NCBI GenBank assembly: GCA_031216915.1
Contig: CM062292.1
Coordinates: 2,538,457 to 2,602,456 of the forward strand
Source of the DNA: Pictodentalium vernedei
Lineage: Eukaryota > Mollusca > Scaphopoda > Dentaliida > Dentaliidae
Direction of reading: 5' to 3'
Length of the DNA: 64,000 nt
The first letter of the stretch is position 1, and every line of letters starts with the position of its first letter. Below are positions 11,454 to 21,600 of this stretch, piece by piece. The translations under genes were made by a program, and so were the position numbers. Below the pieces are notes generated by a model that worked only from the letters and a program-made list of their open reading frames with translations, was not told the DNA's origin and did not search any database.

Positions 11454-11602
11454 ATAAGGATTAGTGCATGTCTTGTCGCTGACCACGCCCATAAAGTGCC
11501 CAATGAGGTGGTGTAGTTCCCTCCGCTTCGCGGATGGAACTGCACCACCTCACTGGGCACTATATAGGCGTAGTCAACTCCAAGCCATGCACTATTCCTT
11601 AA
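11454..11602. mobile_element. Foldback element, arms about 60 bp
   Basis: TAAGGATTAGTGCATG on the left pairs with CATGCACTATTCCTTA on the right. Inside, AAGTGCCCAATGAGGTGGTG pairs with CACCACCTCACTGGGCACT around a short centre with its own small CCGCTTCGCGG hairpin. No coding capacity. Confidence 0.75.
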
Positions 11603-11609
11603 GTATCGG

Positions 11610-12290
11610 ATTATTACCGCCCAAAACACCTATTGTATATATTACTGGTTGAGTGTTAGAAGCAGTGGCTCCAAGCAACCAACCAATAAAATGCACAACT
11701 ATGTGTTATCAGGGCTTTACAGAAATGAGTGTACAAGAACAAATGGCAACATTTTCCTTGTTCATGTTTCATGTTCAGTCAGACGCAAATAACTTTTTTT
11801 TATATAAATTTGTTTTATTCCAAATTATTCGAGAGTGATTGTGTGCACACTCCAATAATTTATAATAAAACAAATATTGAATAACAAATAAATTCAGACC
11901 TCCAAAATTAATCTAGCCCTTAACCAGTAAAGGAAACATAATGTGTTATATCCGATGATTACTGCCCAAAATAAGCAGCATACTGACCACAAAGTCAGCA
12001 CGTTTTGATAACAGACCAAAAACTCATTGTGTTAGGCGTACAATTTTGATGGAAAGATGGCAGAGAACCAAGCTGCTGCTTTAATAAGAGATCACAGGGT
12101 CACATCTTTGATAGCACACCACACACTCAGTGCGTTAGGCGTTTTAGCTAATGGAAAGATTATAAAAGTCCAAAAAGGCAGTGCATTGGGCGAATATGAT
12201 ATGTTTCCGTAAGTCTTTATACCGGAGGGGGGGGGGGGGGGGGAATGCGCATGGGCTATATTGGGGAAACCTCTTCCCCACCAGTTCACC
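11610..12290. other. No gene; short dispersed repeats and a G run
   Basis: A motif GTTAGGCGTACAATTTTGAT / GTTAGGCGTTTTAGCTAATG followed by GGAAAGAT occurs at about 12030-12060 and 12140-12160, a likely decayed direct repeat. A run of about 14 G lies at 12228-12243. The overlapping short frames have no support. Confidence 0.4.
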
Positions 12291-12362
12291 ATTCTCTCTC
12301 TCTCAATCTATCTCCTCTCTCTCTCTCTCTTTCTTTCTCACACACTCTCTCTCTCTCTCTCT
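12291..12362. repeat. CT-rich microsatellite
   Basis: Mostly CT dinucleotides with a few interruptions. A related CT tract is at about 12630-12681. Confidence 0.9.
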
Positions 12363-12689
12363 TGTGTAACCTAATTTCTTACCCTGTCACCAAGTCCTCT
12401 ACAGCAGCTACTTCCCATTTCCAAAATAAAATGAAAGTTACTTCAAGACAGTTTCGGCGCGACTTGTTTTCCTCCAGTGTTTTGCGATAAGGTTGTTTGT
12501 TGTTTCGTGATTTGTTGTTCAAATTGTTATTCACAGTGTGTGAGTACGTGACCGATTAAATGAACATCCGAGTTCCGGACTTAAGAGGTGACTTGAATAT
12601 GTTATCAAATGCTCGACAAATATCAATATTTCTCTCCCTCTCTCTCTCTTTCTCGCTCTCTCTCTCTCTCTTCATCTCTCATTTGAAAC

Positions 12690-13750
12690 CTATCGACTGC
12701 AACAGAACTATCACTGGAGGTAAATGGATTTAGTGAAAATTGTGTGCGTTGTCCATTAATAATCACAGCTGGAGCTAAATAAACAGAGCTGGGATAAAGA
12801 GAAATGAGATAGTTCTTTTCAACGAAGCCTCTTCTATATTATGGGCTCACTAGGCAAACTAGTTTATTTTGAAATCGAAAGATAATTTCCGGAATTCACT
12901 CAACGAAACACGCCATTCCCGAGTGGGCCCAACGACGAGGAGAATCTGTATGCTGCATTTTAACGTACTAAGTCGCTGGATAATGTGTCGTCGTCCTGTC
13001 GCTTGAAAGAAGAGCGTATCTCTGGCCGGAACAACAGTACAGTCAGTTGAAAGTAAACTTTTTGGGTAGCTTCTCAAAATTGTCAGTGTGATTTGTGGAA
13101 AATCTGCCCTACATGGTTATAGTATTTTGAGCTCCTGAAAACGTTCTTTAACCCTTGAAAAGCATAAGGTTTTTAATGAATATGTAACGAATGATCACAC
13201 TTTAAAGTGACTTAAAATGGCGATATATGTGGATAGAAGAAATGGACAATGGACACCCTAAGCTATTCCTCTGGGTGTGTCTGATATCATTTTATCCCAT
13301 AAATGGCCGTTTATTTGAACAATAAAGGCCTTGGGTAAATTTTTGCTTTATTCACCTAATAGGGCGATAAATTTTCTACATAGGTTTAACACTGAAGGAA
13401 TTTATTCCCCAAGTAGCGACGGACTTGTTGACATCTGGCCTCTATCACATATGTCTAGCATAATTAATAGTTCGACTGTTGATTTCTTTAAATCTTTTTG
13501 AAAGTATTACACAATGCCAGTAGAAAACATCACCCACTGCTCATATAATAAAGTTTTTTTGCAAGCTTAGCTCAAGTTTGTAGGGGAATTATTTTTTGAC
13601 AGAAATGTATTACTGCGCCTTGTTTATTTTTGCCAATTTTGCTGGTCGATCGAATTGGACCAATGTGCTCCTCACTTATCGCTGTGTTTTGTAGTGAATT
13701 ATAGCACGATTTTGCCGCGACTGCCCTGTAGAAGATGTATGGGATAAACA
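12690..13750. other. No gene seen
   Basis: Unique sequence with only short frames on both strands and no domain, repeat or RNA gene that I can support. Confidence 0.4.
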
Positions 13751-13751
13751 A

Positions 13752-13893
13752 AATAAACGTATAGTGTTTTCAAGTAAAAAAGTTATTCTACTCGTAGAAA
13801 TAAGAATGAAACCGACTCGCCAGAGGCTCGTCGGTTTCATTCTTAATCCTACTCGTAGAATAAATTTTTTACTTAAAAACGCTATACGTTTAT
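13752..13893. mobile_element. Foldback element, arms about 65 bp
   Basis: AATAAACGTATAGTGTTTTC on the left is mirrored by the AACGCTATACGTTTATT region on the right. The arms continue through CTACTCGTAGAA to a centre where AGAATGAAACCGAC faces GTCGGTTTCATTCT. Non-coding. Confidence 0.8.
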
Positions 13894-14202
13894 TCTATAT
13901 ATAGTGCTGTATTATGCAGTTTGGGAGTGGGTAGCGTTTTTCTCACCTCCATTGCATTGGACGTCATAGTGTTATGTGAGTTGCTTCCATGGTCATATGG
14001 ATGCGTTGAGGCCACCTTCCTGTAGTTGAATGAGGTGTATGAAGTGTATATAATACACTATGTTAGTAAATGTAATGAGATATAGAGATTGGGCTGTCAC
14101 TAAGGGCGGGGGAAAGTGGTTTTCACATTTTGTCATAATTGGCGTCATAGCGATTTGTGTACTGCGTCCAATGTTATATAAATGCGACGAAGCTACTTTT
14201 TA

Positions 14203-14446
14203 CCCTTTACCTAACGTAACGGCCAAAACCGGCCAGCGCTTTTCTCAAAAATTGCCAATTAATTTTCGTTATTTTTTTCATTTTTTGTCTCAAAAACATA
14301 GGTTATGACCCCTCATTGGAACGAGCTCGTTGAGCTCGTTCCAATGAGGGGTCATAACCTATGTTTTTGAGACAAAAAATGAAAAACATTAGTTATTCAA
14401 GAATTTGTTTTGCATGTGTCCTCTGCTTTTCATGTTAGGTAATGGG
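14203..14446. mobile_element. piggyBac-type MITE (family 1), copy 2
   Basis: Ends CCCTTTACCTAACGTAAC and GTTAGGTAATGGG; right flank TTAA at 14447-14450, left flank mutated to TTTA. The central palindrome with CATTGGAACGAGCTCG is very well preserved, and the neighbouring GTCTCAAAAACATAGG / mirrored arms are nearly perfect. Confidence 0.85.
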
Positions 14447-14477
14447 TTAACTGTTACTATAGATGTATGTAAGATGT

Positions 14478-14636
14478 ACACAGAACGACACGCACGTGTG
14501 AATGGGTTAATCGATGTGGCACGAGTGCCAGCGCGTAAGGATAGAACGAGAGGCTGCAGGTCTCGAGTTTTATCATTCCGTGATGGTACAAGTGCCATCC
14601 CGATTAACCCATTCACACGCGCGTGTCGTTCTGTGT
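14478..14636. mobile_element. Foldback element, arms about 70 bp, CpG-rich
   Basis: ACACAGAACGACACGCACGT on the left is mirrored by the ACGCGCGTGTCGTTCTGTGT end on the right, and the arms continue through GTGAATGGGTTAATCG. It lies about 30 bp from the MITE at 14203. CpG density is well above its surroundings. Confidence 0.75.
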
Positions 14637-14765
14637 TTATTAGGCGCCTACCTGTTTATAAAAACAGTTATTAGAAGGATACTCAGCAATTCATTTGACA
14701 ACTATCAACAAAAAGAACACATTTTATCGCCATCCAAATTTGCGAGGCAAACCTGCGTTACCATT

Positions 14766-14869
14766 TCGTCCCTTGAGTTCCAATGTGTTCTATGTGCCTA
14801 CTGGCAGCCTACTGGCGTACCTACTGGCAGCCTACTGGCCCATAGAACACATTGTAACACAGAGAACGA
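14766..14869. mobile_element. Hairpin element (family H), copy 2
   Basis: Arms TTGAGTTCCAATGTGTTCTA and the mirrored right end surround repeats of CTACTGGCAGC. Same family as 6435-6545; the right arm is more diverged. Confidence 0.75.
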
Positions 14870-15624
14870 TGTTTAGCTATCGCCTGCGATTCAAACTGTA
14901 ATTGCCGTGCACGAGTTGCAGAAAATTCCAGTGAAATTTCGCTTCTTTACAAAAACAGCCCCGTCAAACAGTTCCGTTCCGCACATATGTGCGGAACAGA
15001 TTTTCATTTTCCTCATGATTTAGTATTGCTGTAGATGTGGATTCGTAGAACAGGCGTGTGATAAATTTTAGTATCACATATTAGCAGGTATTGAGGTAGG
15101 ACTGCGAGTGAAAGGGAGCGGGGTGGCGCTTTTCGCATCTCATTTGTATTTGACGCCATAGCGTTGCCCGTGTTGCTTCCATGATCATATAATTACGATG
15201 AAGCCACTTTCCAATTATTAAATGAGCTGCAGGTAGTATAGCTGTACATGTCAGCACCCATAGAGTTAGGTCTGTCACTAAATGGGAGAGGGTAGCGTTT
15301 TTCCATTTTCTGTCACATTTGACGTCATAATGATCACTGTATTGGGTCATGGCCATATAAAGGTTACCCTATAATTATTAATGTATGTGTATGTAATATG
15401 TTATAATGGTAAAGGTTAGCAGATATTGAGGCGGGATTGTCAAGAAGAGGTTGGGGAGCAAAAACAGAAATTGACGTCAAAATGTAAAAAACGTTAAATG
15501 AAAAAATCCAAAACAGCTACCGTTTTGAGCTCTATCACAAACTAAAATTTTCTCCAAATCGTATGAACTTTCATTTTTGCGACGTTGATGTAATACCGTC
15601 ACCACAACGGCAGGCCCAGACCAA

Positions 15625-15870
15625 AACTAATTTCATTTTTCTCTCTCTCTCACCTCTTCCTGCCAATGCGGTATGGAAGAGACGCCAGATCATTTCCTTC
15701 TACTCTGTCCTATATATTCAAACGTTCGAGATAGTACTATCAATCTACCCCCATTCCCCGTCGACGTATCAACACTTCTTTTTGGCTCAGAGGTTTTGAG
15801 TACTTCGAAGAACTGTGTACTGTTTGAAGAGGTGCATAATTTTATTTTATCAAGTGGACGTTTCAGATGA
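15625..15870 (+). pseudogene. 3' end of a non-LTR retrotransposon (LINE) ORF2
   Basis: The plus frame reads SSCQCGMEETPDHFLLLCP, then STLLFGSE, and ends NFILSSGRFR before TGA at 15868-15870. The CxCG...H....CP arrangement is the C-terminal zinc-knuckle-like motif after reverse transcriptase in jockey/CR1/RTE-like LINEs. A stop in the same frame lies about 50 bp upstream, and no reverse transcriptase is present, so this is a 5'-truncated dead copy. It matches the copy at 34868-35202 residue by residue in spacing. The 3' flank ends in an AAATAAAT-like tail, similar to the SINE tails here. Confidence 0.75.
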
Positions 15871-16030
15871 TTACCAAATACAAATAAATAACCTTACCTT
15901 CTAACTCCACTAGGAAGATTATCTGCTTTATCCCTCTTCAATTTCCCTTCATGTAGCATCCAACCAAATGCTTTCCTCTACCTTGTCGCTTATTTGGGTG
16001 TATATATATGTTACAGTCAATGTCTAAAAT

Positions 16031-16138
16031 CAGGCAATGTGTACAATGACTGAAATAACCAGTCATTGTGTACATTGCCTAACAAGCCCAGTCATTGTAT
16101 ACAATGACTGAAATTTCTAGGCATAGTACACAATGCCT
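16031..16138. repeat. Cluster of short perfect palindromes
   Basis: AGGCAATGTGTACAATGACT faces its complement over 16032-16080; then CAGTCATTGTATACAATGAC (to 16110) is a near-perfect 22-bp palindrome, and a third, AGGCATAGTACACAATGCCT, sits at 16119-16138. All are variants of one CAATGNNTACAATG core. Confidence 0.75.
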
Positions 16139-16429
16139 GGTTAATTGGCCCAATTATTGTACAGATTGACTGATTGATTAACAGGACTCACATGAATTTT
16201 TATAAAAAAAACCATGAACAACATTAATGATAAATTGACTTTATTTCGTATCATGATGCAAGGAGATGAAGTTCCATTAGATTTAAAACTCCCAAATTAT
16301 ATACTACCGAATTTAAAACCAAACCCAAATACAAACATTATATTACGTAATTTGGGTCCAAGTTTGGATTGTGATAAAACACACACATACACACCCGGAT
16401 ATACCTGATGACACAGTATCCTTTCAGAG

Positions 16430-16620
16430 CCCCCTCCAAAACATAGGCTGTGACTCCTCATTGGAACGAGCGTAACGCGCTCGTTCCAAAGAGGAGTCAC
16501 AGCCTATGTTTTGGAAGTAACAAATGAAAATTTGTGTTATACGAGAAATTTCTTTACGACTCTCATCTGCTACTAACCTTGGGTATAGGATTAAAACGTT
16601 AAACATTTCAGTTACCAGCC
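16430..16620. mobile_element. Diverged relative of MITE family 1
   Basis: The core CATTGGAACGAGCGTAACGC and its mirror, inside CAAAACATAGGCTGTGACTC / mirrored arms, is clearly related to family 1. The right part (CTCATCTGCT...TTGGGTATAGGATTAAAA) resembles the family 1 right end. The left terminal repeat is not recognisable. Confidence 0.6.
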
Positions 16621-16722
16621 ATAAGGTATTACACACAAAAGAAAATACCTTCCATTAGATTTAAAACATGGTAGTAAATATGTAAATATGTAAAGTATGA
16701 AAAAACAGGTTTATAGCAATAA

Positions 16723-17658
16723 TCAACAATTTTTGTTTTGGCAGTTGACACTGTTGTGGCACCTGCTGTTACACAGCACCCCTGACTTGAAGCATTTACA
16801 CTTGTTTGTGGCACACTGCTTGCCACTTTTTGAACAGTTACACTTTGTGTAACTTTGCCCACCACATTTAGATTCTTTCTGAACCGCTTGTCTCAGTCCA
16901 ATTTCTGTCTCTGTTGAAATGTCATTCATGCTATAAAGTTTTTGTGGGCAAAGATCAAATTGACTCCTTGCATATCGCCCTTTTAGAACACCAGCCTTCA
17001 CGCCAATCTTGTACATGTCACTTTCATTTCTATCAAGAATCACACCCATAATATTGCGTGGGTCACCTTTTCCTCGGTCAACCATGGGGATTGGAACACT
17101 CACATTGTCTCCAGGGCTAGCAGCAACATTGATAACGCGACTGCGCTTCATCATTCTTTCAGCCTGTGTTATGATACCATCAGCAGCTCTCTTCCGACAT
17201 GATATGATGTTGGCATGTTGTGCCTCTAGCTTCTCAGTTTCAGGCAAGTTGTCTGATACTGATAGTGTCTCGGGTGTGGCTGGAGTCTCTGATGACGATG
17301 TATTTGGCGAGTCTGCTGCTACTAATATAGCCTCTACATGCTCAGTTTCAGGTGTGTCTGGTGCTGTTGTTGTCTCTGCAGAAAGTGCCTGGAGAAGATC
17401 ATCTTCTGACACAAGTCGTTCCAAGATTTCATTCGGAAGTGGCAGAGAACGCAGTCCAACTTTAGGATCAGAGCCAAACAAAGCCTTGAAAGGTGACATC
17501 TTGATTGTTGAGTGATAGCTATTGTTCTTTTGAAATTGTACGAACTTCAGTCCTACAGGCCACTCTGTGGTCTTATTATCTCCTAACCAAGCTATGAGCA
17601 TGTCTTTCACATCATAAGCTGCCCCACAAACGACTATCGTGAATCTAAAAGCTCTTTG
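16723..17658 (-). CDS. C-terminal part of a Ginger/KRBA2-like integrase, 5'-incomplete
   Basis: This open frame has about 295 recognisable residues and the stop is at 16723-16725. The start of the product reads KDMLIAWLGDN, then WPVGLKFVQFQKNNSYHSTI and SPFKALFG. That matches the end of a retroviral-type integrase core in KRAB-A domain-containing protein 2-like and Ginger-type transposase proteins. The middle is an acidic, low-complexity linker. A DRGKGDPRNIMGVI...KGRYARSQFDLC region follows, then a Cys-rich end (CNCSKSGKQCATNKCKCFKS, CNSRCHNSVNC) typical of these proteins. The catalytic D,D,E positions lie upstream and are absent. No ATG is in place: the frame opens at a stop near 17659 and the first dozen residues do not fit the family, so this is a last exon or a truncated element. 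Function as an enzyme is unlikely from this piece. Confidence 0.7.
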   Translation of the reverse strand, partial: QRAFRFTIVVCGAAYDVKDMLIAWLGDNKTTEWPVGLKFVQFQKNNSYHSTIKMSPFKALFGSDPKVGLRSLPLPNEILERLVSEDDLLQALSAETTTAPDTPETEHVEAILVAADSPNTSSSETPATPETLSVSDNLPETEKLEAQHANIISCRKRAADGIITQAERMMKRSRVINVAASPGDNVSVPIPMVDRGKGDPRNIMGVILDRNESDMYKIGVKAGVLKGRYARSQFDLCPQKLYSMNDISTETEIGLRQAVQKESKCGGQSYTKCNCSKSGKQCATNKCKCFKSGVLCNSRCHNSVNCQNKNC

Positions 17659-17659
17659 T

Positions 17660-18260
17660 CATGTTCTAAAGCTGGCTTTCTATGATCGGTTTTCCTCTTG
17701 CTTTCCTTAGCTGCTTTCTACATCTCTTTGTACACAAACAAGGTTTAAAAAATATGATGTATTGTCGTGTTGGGGTCTGGCTCTTCACTCTCAGAATTTT
17801 CTGACAGGGTTCTCTTACCTCACGACTCAGAATCTTAGGCTGCTCGAGCTGCGCAGAATTGTTTTGGAACCGGGATGCTGATTAAAGAACAAACGTAGCC
17901 ATGAGCCCAATACGGCAGTACATGCATTCAATACACTCTTTTATACCGCCTGTCTGAAGTTGTCTATGTCTAGTTTTGGGAGATGACCAACATAAGCTAC
18001 ATGATTTCTGTCAAATCCCTCATTTACCTTGTACCATGTAACTGTTTATTGTGTTATATTGTCTTGCTATTTATTTATTTTTGAGTTGATAATTCACTGA
18101 TGTCTCTATTATGTAACAATTAACACTTATTGAATAAAATATTGTTTAAACTAAAGTTTTCAACTTCATCTTCGTGTCTTTCAATCAGGAAAAAACTTGC
18201 AAATTTGATTTTTTGTCAATCATTATACTTAAAATAAAAATGAGTTAAAATGCCACATCA
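17660..18260. other. No gene; possible plus-strand 3' UTR-like stretch
   Basis: An AATAAA lies near 18133 after AT-rich, frame-poor sequence, which looks like the end of a transcript or a retroelement. No upstream coding exon is visible on the plus strand. Confidence 0.3.
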
Positions 18261-18264
18261 GTTT

Positions 18265-19232
18265 ATATTCAGAGATATCGTTCTAAAGGCAGTACACATC
18301 CCGGGACACCAATTTCCTTTCTATTTGCAGTAGCCTATGTGATAATAATATATTCAGAGATATCGTTCTAAAGGCAGTACACATCCCGGAACACCAATTC
18401 CCTTTCTATGTGCAGTAGCCTATGTGATAATAATATATTCAGAGATATCGTTCTAAAGGCAGTACACATCCCGGAACACCAATTTCCTTTCTATGTGCAG
18501 TAGCCTATGTGATAATAATATATTCAGAGATATCGTTCTAAAGGCAGTACACATCCCGGAACACCAATTTCCTTTCTATGTGCAGTAGCCTATATGATAA
18601 TAATATATTCAGAGATATCGTTCTAAAGGCAGTACACATCCCGGGACACCAATTTCCTTTCTATGTGCAGTAGCCTATGTGATAATAATATATTCAGAGA
18701 TATCGTTCTAAAGGCAGTACACATCCCGGAACACCAATTTCCTTTCTATGTGCAGTAGCCTATGTGATAATAATATATTCAGAGATATCGTTCTAAAGGC
18801 AGTACACATCCCGGAACACCAGTTTCCTTTCTATGTGCAGTGGCCTATGTGATAATAATATATCCAGAGATATCGTTCTAAAGGCAGTACACATCCCGGA
18901 ACACCAATTTCCTTTCTATGTGCAGTGGCCTATGTGATAAAGGCAGTACACATCCCGGAACACCAATTTCCTTTCTATGTGCAGTAGCCTATGTGATAAG
19001 GCAGTACACATCCCGGAACACCAATTTCCTTTCTATGTGCAGTAGCCTATGTGATAAAGGCAGTACACATCCCGGAACACCAATTTCCTTTCTATGTGCA
19101 GTAGCCTATGTGATAAAGGCAGTACACATCCCGGAACACCAATTTCCTTTTTATGTGCAGTAGCCTATGTGATAAAGGCAGTACATATCCCGGAACACCA
19201 ATTTCCTTTCTATATACAGTAGCCTATGTGAT
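18265..19232. repeat. 85-bp array (about 8 copies) passing into a 59-bp array (about 5 copies)
   Basis: ATATTCAGAGATATCGTTCT starts units at 18265, 18350, 18435 and so on, period 85. From about 18937 the units lose the ATAATATATTCAGAGATATC part and run at 58-60 bp, starting AAGGCAGTACACATCCCGGA. The short form is thus an internal deletion that was then amplified. A 'GATAAGGCAG' variant breaks the period once near 18998. Confidence 0.9.
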
Positions 19233-19432
19233 AATAATTGTGTAAGAATAAGAGCTCTTTCTTCTGATATCTCTTTGTATAGCAGGAAGCGAGCCTTTAA
19301 ATTTGATTTTCCATCAAACATTATGCATAAAGTAAAACTGCTTTGTAAACAAACTTAGGGCAATCATCTTTTGAATATATAATATACATTCTTGGACGTA
19401 TACTTTGGCGTTTATTTGCTGTATTCAGGATT

Positions 19433-19646
19433 ACAGTACAAGTCAGAATAAGTTGTAGGTTAACCAATATAAACTATGTATCTTTCTCTTTCTACGCCGA
19501 TAAGACCAGAATCTGACATTGTCTTCTGAAAGGCTCTCAATGAGAGCTTTCCAGAAAATGATGTCAGATTCTAGTCTATCAGTGCAGAAGCAGCTGTATA
19601 CTTACTTTATTGCGGTTACGCTACAACTTATTTTGACTATTACTGT
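19433..19646. mobile_element. Foldback element with inner hairpin
   Basis: Outer arms ACAGTACAAGTCAGAATAAG... at 19433 and the mirrored ...TTATTTTGACTATTACTGT at 19646; inner arms AGAATCTGACATTGTCTTCT and mirror around 19507-19590. Non-coding. Confidence 0.75.
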
Positions 19647-19766
19647 AGTAGATTACTTGCGATCTCTTTGTCTCTGCACTTGAAACACTTGAGACCGCAA
19701 GTGTGAAGTCATAATTGTTGCTCTGCATGTGTTAACCTTTAACTATTATTACTAAAGTTTTGTTAC

Positions 19767-21332
19767 TAGTAATTTACTGATGTTCTGCAATCGCATCTGA
19801 CATCGACCGATTTTAAGGGCCTATATAAATAATGGAATTTTGTTTATTTTGAAATTCTCACCTCTCATATTCCTTAAATTCAGATTAAATATACACAAAT
19901 TATACATCAAAATGAAGGTTGGGATGTATAGAACACGAAACACATATGTAATCGACTCAAAGAGTCGACTGGAGGCACCACTGGTTCCTGGAAGTCTGCT
20001 ACCGTATTCGCACCAGAACTGATAATAAAATAATATTTCATCAGAACAACTTGTGGCCAAATGTGCTTCATATATCCAAGAACAAAGCTAGGCATTCAAA
20101 ACACTTTCGAATGCAGCGATAGGACTGCATTTTGGAAAAGGAAAACACTGTCTGCATTTTTTATTGAAGATGGTTTCCATGCTCGACAGACATGCGCAAA
20201 TTATTCGTTACCACGAATTTCCATCGAAAAACAAAATCGAAATTCTAAGAAATTTCAACAGGTATCTTGATACCTTGCATTGAATATGGCAACTGTGCAA
20301 TCTCTATCTAATAACAGTATACTGTATGAAGGCGATCTTTTTCATTATTTGATTTTAGACGGCGTTGTTTTTACATGCTTTTTCTGTCCGATGACGTCGA
20401 CCGGAAATCGAAAGTATACTCATATGTAAACAAAAGCAAAGGCTTTGGAATTTTCCCCAATGCAGCTCTGTCGCCGTGTTTTGAAGAATTTTTATTCCCT
20501 AGCTTTGTTCTTGGATACATAAAGGACATTTGGCCACAAGTTGTTTTCTTGAAATATTATTAAATTATCAGTTCTTGTGCGAATACGGCAGCAGACTTCC
20601 AGGAACCAGTGGTGCCTACAGTCGACTCTATGAGTTGATTACACATGTGTTTCGTGTTCTATACCCCTCAACCTTCATTTTGATGTACATTTTGTGTATA
20701 TTTAATTTGAATTGAAGGAACATCAGAGGTGAGAATTTTCAAAATAAACAAAATTTCATTACTTATATAGGCCCTTAAGCAATTGGTTGACCATCGGTAG
20801 AGGTGTTTGAACATCGGTCCATGCCGATGGTAACATGGAACACCACTGCATCAAAATTGTTTGTATTTACGTTTGATTAACAGTCTCATACAAGCAGTAA
20901 CAAATATAATAAGTTGCCTTAATGATTGGCAGGCATCCAGATTGGCCTAATCTCATTGATTGGTCTGATCGTACCCTTGATGGCTGCTCATGATACACAT
21001 GACACATGTTGTGTGATGGCTCAATGATATGGGACTTCAGTAGAAACAAGTTAACAGCTCAGCGTCTTTGATCGTTGATCAAAGACGCTGCGATGTTAAC
21101 TTGTTTCCACTGATGTCGTATTTTTATTTTAGTACACACACTGACATACTCTTCAGGTCAACAAACTAATCAACCTAACTGCAGTGCAAAAGTAACTATG
21201 TTCTATGCATTCTTAAACATACTACTCCTTTTGGTTGTTACAATCTGACATCAGCACTCACAATCGGCAGATTGTGTGCTCAACTAATCGGCAAGCAGAT
21301 GACGGGCGCAGATCATTATCGGTTAATCCCTA
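19767..21332 (-). mobile_element. Foldback DNA element, copy 2 (inverted relative to 9600-10170), interrupted
   Basis: The left end TAGTAATTTACTGATGTTCT matches the complement of the right end of copy 1. Homology resumes after the insertion at GACCATCGGTAGAGGTG and continues through the central palindrome GCGTCTTTGATCGTTGATCA to a right end ATCGGTTAATCCCTA. The part near 21265-21320 has extra sequence absent from copy 1. The element is split by the TTAA-flanked insertion at 19817-20774. Confidence 0.75.
19817..20774. mobile_element. TTAA-flanked foldback element nested in another element (958 bp)
   Basis: TTAA lies at 19813-19816 and 20775-20778; the empty site in copy 1 at 9600-10170 has a single TTAA (complement of GGCTTAACATCG). 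Ends are GGGCCTATATAA and TTATATAGGCCC. Arms of about 275 bp are mirrored: GTCGACTGGAGGCACCACTG on the left with its complement on the right, and AACAAAGCTAGG against CCTAGCTTTGTT-like sequence. The 410-bp centre has no transposase frame. The TTAA duplication suggests piggyBac-type mobilisation, although the GGGCC end is not the usual CCC start. Confidence 0.8.
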
Positions 21333-21339
21333 TTTGTTA

Positions 21340-21598
21340 CATATACTGGGTGCACCCAAAATAACCATATAGCATTTATTTACGGTCTCTAGAACCAATA
21401 GATTGTTTTTATTTTCTTTGTTGGGGGCTACTTGCAAAAATGTTAGACCACAAGTTTGAAGTCATACTGTACATCGAAAGCGAAATATGATGAGTTAAAG
21501 TTAAAATATTGGTACCACACCTCGAACATATGTTGATTATTACGGAGTCATCAATTATATTTAGATCTCCAATTATAGAAAGTATTATTAGATACATA
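21340..21598. other. No gene seen
   Basis: Short unique AT-rich interval between two transposons. Confidence 0.5.
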
Positions 21599-21600
21599 TA

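Larger units (their letters stand above)
13910..15480. repeat. Degenerate tandem repeat, unit about 170-200 bp
   Basis: Units share, in order, a GGGAGWGGGTAGCGTTTTTC-like start, TTTGACGTCATAGYG, TTGCTTCCATGGTCATATAA and GATGAAGCCACTTT. Recognisable copies start near 13920, 14095, 15105 and 15285, with a remnant near 15440. A MITE, a foldback and hairpin family H interrupt the array, so it predates them. Several units hold a TGACGTCA palindrome. Confidence 0.6.

Noticed and set aside
17009-17515. Plus-strand frame of 168 codons
   Set aside because: It is the antisense shadow of the integrase-like minus-strand frame.
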